Shown here one piece after another: positions 61,799-64,000 of a DNA stretch of 64,000 nucleotides. The DNA is taken from contig CM068835.1 in assembly GCA_028554795.2 (NCBI GenBank), positions 32,368,311 through 32,432,310 of the forward strand, written 5' to 3'. The DNA is from Sinohyriopsis cumingii. Its lineage: Eukaryota > Mollusca > Bivalvia > Unionida > Unionidae. The translations under genes and the position numbers were made by a program. Below the pieces are notes generated by a model. That model was not told where the DNA came from. It did not search any database and worked only from the letters and a program-made list of their open reading frames with translations. Within the stretch, counting starts at the first letter, position 1, and each line of letters begins with the position of its first letter.

Positions 61799-63935
61799 CA
61801 GTGGAACCCCGCTATAACGCGCCCCGCCATAACGCGAATTCGGATATAACGCGGTCGTAGCATGGCTCCCGAAATTTCGTATATTCATTCACACATGGAG
61901 AAAAAAAATTTGGAGAAAAGTAAAAAAAAACAAAACAAGAAATTAACTTCATTTTGGGCATGAGATTAGTTGTGACTTTTAAAATAATATGATCGTGGCA
62001 TGGTTCCTGAAATTTGAAATTCATTTACGTGTATTTTTATCGGACCGTGAAAATATTTGTTTAACGTACGAGAAATAGTGTGTAAAACGTTTATTATAAT
62101 TTGGTGGAAGAATTTGCGTATGACTTTTAATAATAAATGATCGGAACTTAACAAATTATCCTGGTTCTTTAAGTGATTTTGGAGAAGTGATCGTGTATGA
62201 ATTCTAAAATAATACGATATATATAACGTACGAGAAATAGTGTGTACAACGCTTGGCTTCTGAAATTTATCAATTTGAACAGGTTGTGGTGAAGCTCCGT
62301 ATTCTACTCTAGAAGAGAAAACTGGTTTCATTAGGTTTTTGAATTGTTAAGCCGAAGTAAACATTATCGGAAGTGTTACTTATTACGGATCCATGAGTAA
62401 AGCCAGTAAATCGTCTTTGTGATTGTCTTCCATGAATTCTGTATACAGTCGTTGCTCAAACAATAGCCGACATGGGCTTCTTATTTAACTGCAATCACAG
62501 CCAAGCAGCAGACAAAGTTGTGGTTGATACAAGAAGTCGCACAATTTAATAAACATCAAAGGACGAAAGCCGCCAACATGTATGCTGTGCTTGGCGGTGT
62601 GATCAAACAACAAACAGTTGAAAGTAAATAATATCCACTTTATTATCTGTAAATTAAAAGGGTATGAAATTGTACATCCGTTCAGCTTAATTTTGTTTTA
62701 TATAAAAAGTGATTTGTAACCATTGCAGGCCTTCATTACTTAGTTATTGAGCTTTATCTGTGTACGTTGTTTGCTTATATAAAAAAAATATTTTACTGTT
62801 ATGGAAAAGCAAGTTCAAAAACTTAAGTCGTTTTCTGCTAAAGAGACTGTATGCCCTAGATCAACTAAAGAAGGGCAAACAACATTTCAGTACACTAACA
62901 GCAAGAATGCTTGGATGAATAGCTCCATATTTGACGACTGGTTTCACAAAACATTCGTTCCAGATGTTCGGGCTCATTTACAAAAACTCAAGCTGGAGGA
63001 AAAAGCTCTCCTCCTGCTGAATAATTGCCCTGCCCACCCCCCAGCGGAAAATCTTGTCAGCAGTGATGGCAACATCAAAGTTTCGTACCTCCCGAAAAAC
63101 ACTACGTCAGAAATCCAGCCACTTGACCAAGGCATAATTTCCGTATTTAAACAAAATTATCGCCGTGAAATGATAAAGGGAATGGTAGCAGATAATAACG
63201 CATCCGTCGACACATCATTGGCATTACTCAACTTAAAAGAAGTATTAATTTAGCAGTTTTCACATGTTTCTTTTGATGTTCACAAAATCTGAAATAAAAG
63301 TTATTTGCACGCTGAAATCATGCGTTGATTGTTAATTATTCTTGCAGTTGTCGCATATGATAAAATTTTAGCGGTATGAAATTTGTACAGACACCGTATG
63401 TAGACCCGGGAATAGCTGCATGCAATGACCGTACGATATCAGACGGCAAGTAAATGGTTTCAATATTTTGTTCATCCTATATTTTACACGACGAATTCAG
63501 ACTATTACAAAATTATTGAATATTTTAAATCTGTACGATTTTCAATGAAATTACATCCATTATGGATGAACTGCATGCCACGACGGCACGGTAGCATACG
63601 GTGTTGATACACTTTTCATGATATAGCGATAGTCTGGTATTATCGGTCAATCTGTATTATCGTTCAAACAAATAAAAATTAGTAAATGTTTTTAATGCAC
63701 AGTAATAACCTATAAATATATTAACCTTCGATTATTTTGAATATATCTTAATTAATGCATTCCAGTTAATATTCATCTGATGATAAGCCGACTTTTGATC
63801 ATTGTACATGTATACACGTATATGTTCTCGGAAAAAAAAGTTAAATATTGTAAAACCCCGCATTAACGCGACCCCGCTTTTAACGCGATCCGATTTTATG
63901 GACCCCGATCATCGCGTTATAGCGGGGTTCCACTG
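61799..63935 (+). mobile_element. Tigger/pogo-like DNA transposon, both ends present
   Basis: It starts cagtggaaccccgctataac and ends ttatagcggggttccactg, with perfect or near-perfect terminal inverted repeats and a TA duplication on each side (61797-61798, 63936-63937), as for the Tc1/mariner-pogo-Tigger group. The subterminal regions repeat the taacgcg motif. The 2.14-kb length is short of a typical autonomous Tigger, and only the C-terminal half of the transposase is recognisable, so the copy is non-autonomous or internally decayed. It lies in the CpG-poor domain but is itself rich in CpG, consistent with recent arrival. Confidence 0.93.
62801..63253 (+). pseudogene. Tigger-type DDE transposase remnant
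   Basis: This 150-codon frame covers the C-terminal part of a DDE_1 (pogo/Tigger/jerky) transposase: WMNSSIFDDWFHKTFVPDVR, then KALLLLNNCPAHPPAENLVS and YLPKNTTSEIQPLDQGIISV. In the family the second catalytic Asp lies in L-L-L-D-N-x-P-A-H. Here it is Asn (LLNNCPAH), so the catalytic triad is broken. The third acidic position in PLDQG is kept. The N-terminal DNA-binding domain and first Asp block are not found in frame, and the frame stops soon after ALLNLKEVLI. It acted by cut-and-paste at TA sites when intact. Confidence 0.88.
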
Positions 63936-64000
63936 TACTATGATGACCATACTGAAGGTCTATATTTATCTTGAGCCAACCACATATCAAAGGACATCTT

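Overview
This is an AT-rich (roughly 35% GC by eye), repeat-dense animal genome window, most likely from a mollusc and probably a bivalve. The evidence is a spliced animal gene with short exons and very long introns, several tRNA-derived SINEs, fragments of RTE-type LINE, Penelope-like and Tigger/pogo elements, and dispersed diverged tandem motifs of a kind I associate with bivalve genomes. The species cannot be named from the sequence.

The only host gene I can identify with confidence is a neutral sphingomyelinase (SMPD2-like) on the minus strand. Three exons are visible: 56346-56549 (catalytic core with GDLN), 50056-50172 (catalytic SDHE) and 46596-46924 (two C-terminal membrane helices and the stop). 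Splice phases agree between 50056-50172 and 46596-46924. At least one exon between 56346 and 50172 (the part that should carry the RIDY motif) was not found. The N-terminal exons must lie beyond base 64000 or be unrecognised.

Layout: 1-34.5 kb is intergenic-looking and CpG-normal. It holds large tandem arrays (49 bp at 1-321; 37/41 bp at 3786-6955; 31/39 bp at 8738-11441; 26 bp at 17914-18852; about 165 bp at 21235-22763; about 150 bp at 28400-31790), SINEs, palindromic MITEs, hAT-like short elements and a Penelope-like fragment. Two related promoter-like modules (CArG-type box, TATA box, short leader, splice donor) sit at 23.6 and 33.6 kb. From about 34.5 to 59.3 kb the DNA is strongly CpG-depleted and contains the sphingomyelinase exons. 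This is the pattern expected of a methylated invertebrate gene body, and it runs about 12 kb past the 3' end of that gene. Here the filler is old: eroded copies of the same MITE and SINE families, diverged tandem units, and a tyrosine-recombinase element fossil at 42.7-44.1 kb.

The window ends with a structurally complete but non-functional Tigger-like transposon (61799-63935) with matching terminal repeats and a TA target duplication. It is still CpG-rich, which suggests a recent insertion. An older relative at 48240-48750 is CpG-eroded. Most small open frames in the window are chance or run through simple repeats and were not called.
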